From Brevibacillus laterosporus (lineage in GTDB: Bacteria; Bacillota; Bacilli; Brevibacillales; Brevibacillaceae), in the NCBI GenBank assembly GCA_007833815.1, contig CP033464.1, positions 4,768,001-4,832,000 on the forward strand: a stretch of 64,000 nt of DNA, read 5' to 3'. The notes below the pieces were generated by a model. That model was not told where the DNA came from, did not search any database, and saw nothing but the letters and a program-made list of their open reading frames with translations. Shown here one piece after another: positions 63,928 through 64,000 of the stretch; the first letter of the stretch is position 1, and every line of letters begins with the position of its first letter. Both the position numbers and the translations under genes were made by a program.

Positions 63928-64000
63928 ATCCTTCACCATCCTCTCTACCACATTATAATCATTCTAAATAAAATCACGCAATTATTTTTTCACTTTGATA

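Overview
The window reads as chromosomal core of an endospore-forming, motile, low-GC Gram-positive bacterium, most likely Brevibacillus or a close Paenibacillaceae relative (inference). The evidence is the Bacillus-type order fapR-plsX-fabHDG-acpP-fabF-rnc-smc-ftsY-ylxM-ffh-rpsP-khpA-ylqD-rimM-trmD-rplS-lepB-rbgA-rnhB, then sucCD-dprA-topA-trmFO-xerC-hslVU-codY, then the fla/che operon. Sporulation-linked genes (ylbJ, AbrB, Ku) and strong AGGAGG ribosome sites fit. Most genes lie on the minus strand, so transcription runs from high to low coordinates.

Layout. 1-11956: early part of a flagellar operon (flgB, flgC, fliE, fliF, fliG, fliH, fliI, fliJ, a MotE-like gene, fliK, a TIGR02530-type gene, flgE, flbD/swrD, fliL, fliM, start of fliY); flgD is missing from its usual place. 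12302-22972: codY, hslU, hslV, xerC, trmFO, topA, dprA, sucD, sucC. 23171-32073: an accessory stretch breaking the usual rnhB-sucC linkage: a lipoprotein, an AlbA_2/Schlafen-type protein, a short IS200/IS605-like element with no transposase or TnpB but with a folded omega-RNA-like right end, a secreted 8-blade propeller protein, an ABC-F ATPase, and on the plus strand a ComM/YifB ATPase and an AbrB-family regulator with a Zn-ribbon tail. 32369-35983: yraN, a stand-alone FlhB C-domain gene, a FliK-like gene and rnhB. 36150-43841: ribosome, SRP and tRNA-modification genes. 43901-54822: smc, a decayed ECF sigma gene, rnc, and the type II fatty-acid cluster headed by fapR with a clear FapR operator. 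54998-61680: rpmF, ylbN, tmcAL, ylbL, ylbK, ylbJ, coaD, rsmD. 61850-63312: a plus-strand leader with an orphan terminator, a 47-residue hydrophilic protein and Ku. 63382-63927: a glutathione peroxidase.

Functionally the window joins lipid synthesis control (FapR), protein targeting (Ffh, FtsY, LepB), ribosome assembly (RbgA, RimM, L19, S16, L32), DNA handling (SMC, TopA, XerC, DprA, ComM, Ku, RNase HII), nutrient sensing (CodY) and motility. The least explained sequence is the TnpB-less omega-RNA-like element (25200-25571), the stacked attenuator-like hairpins ahead of the small gene and ku (61974-62334), and an 11-bp phased repeat before comM (29805-29870). No tRNA, rRNA or CRISPR array was seen.
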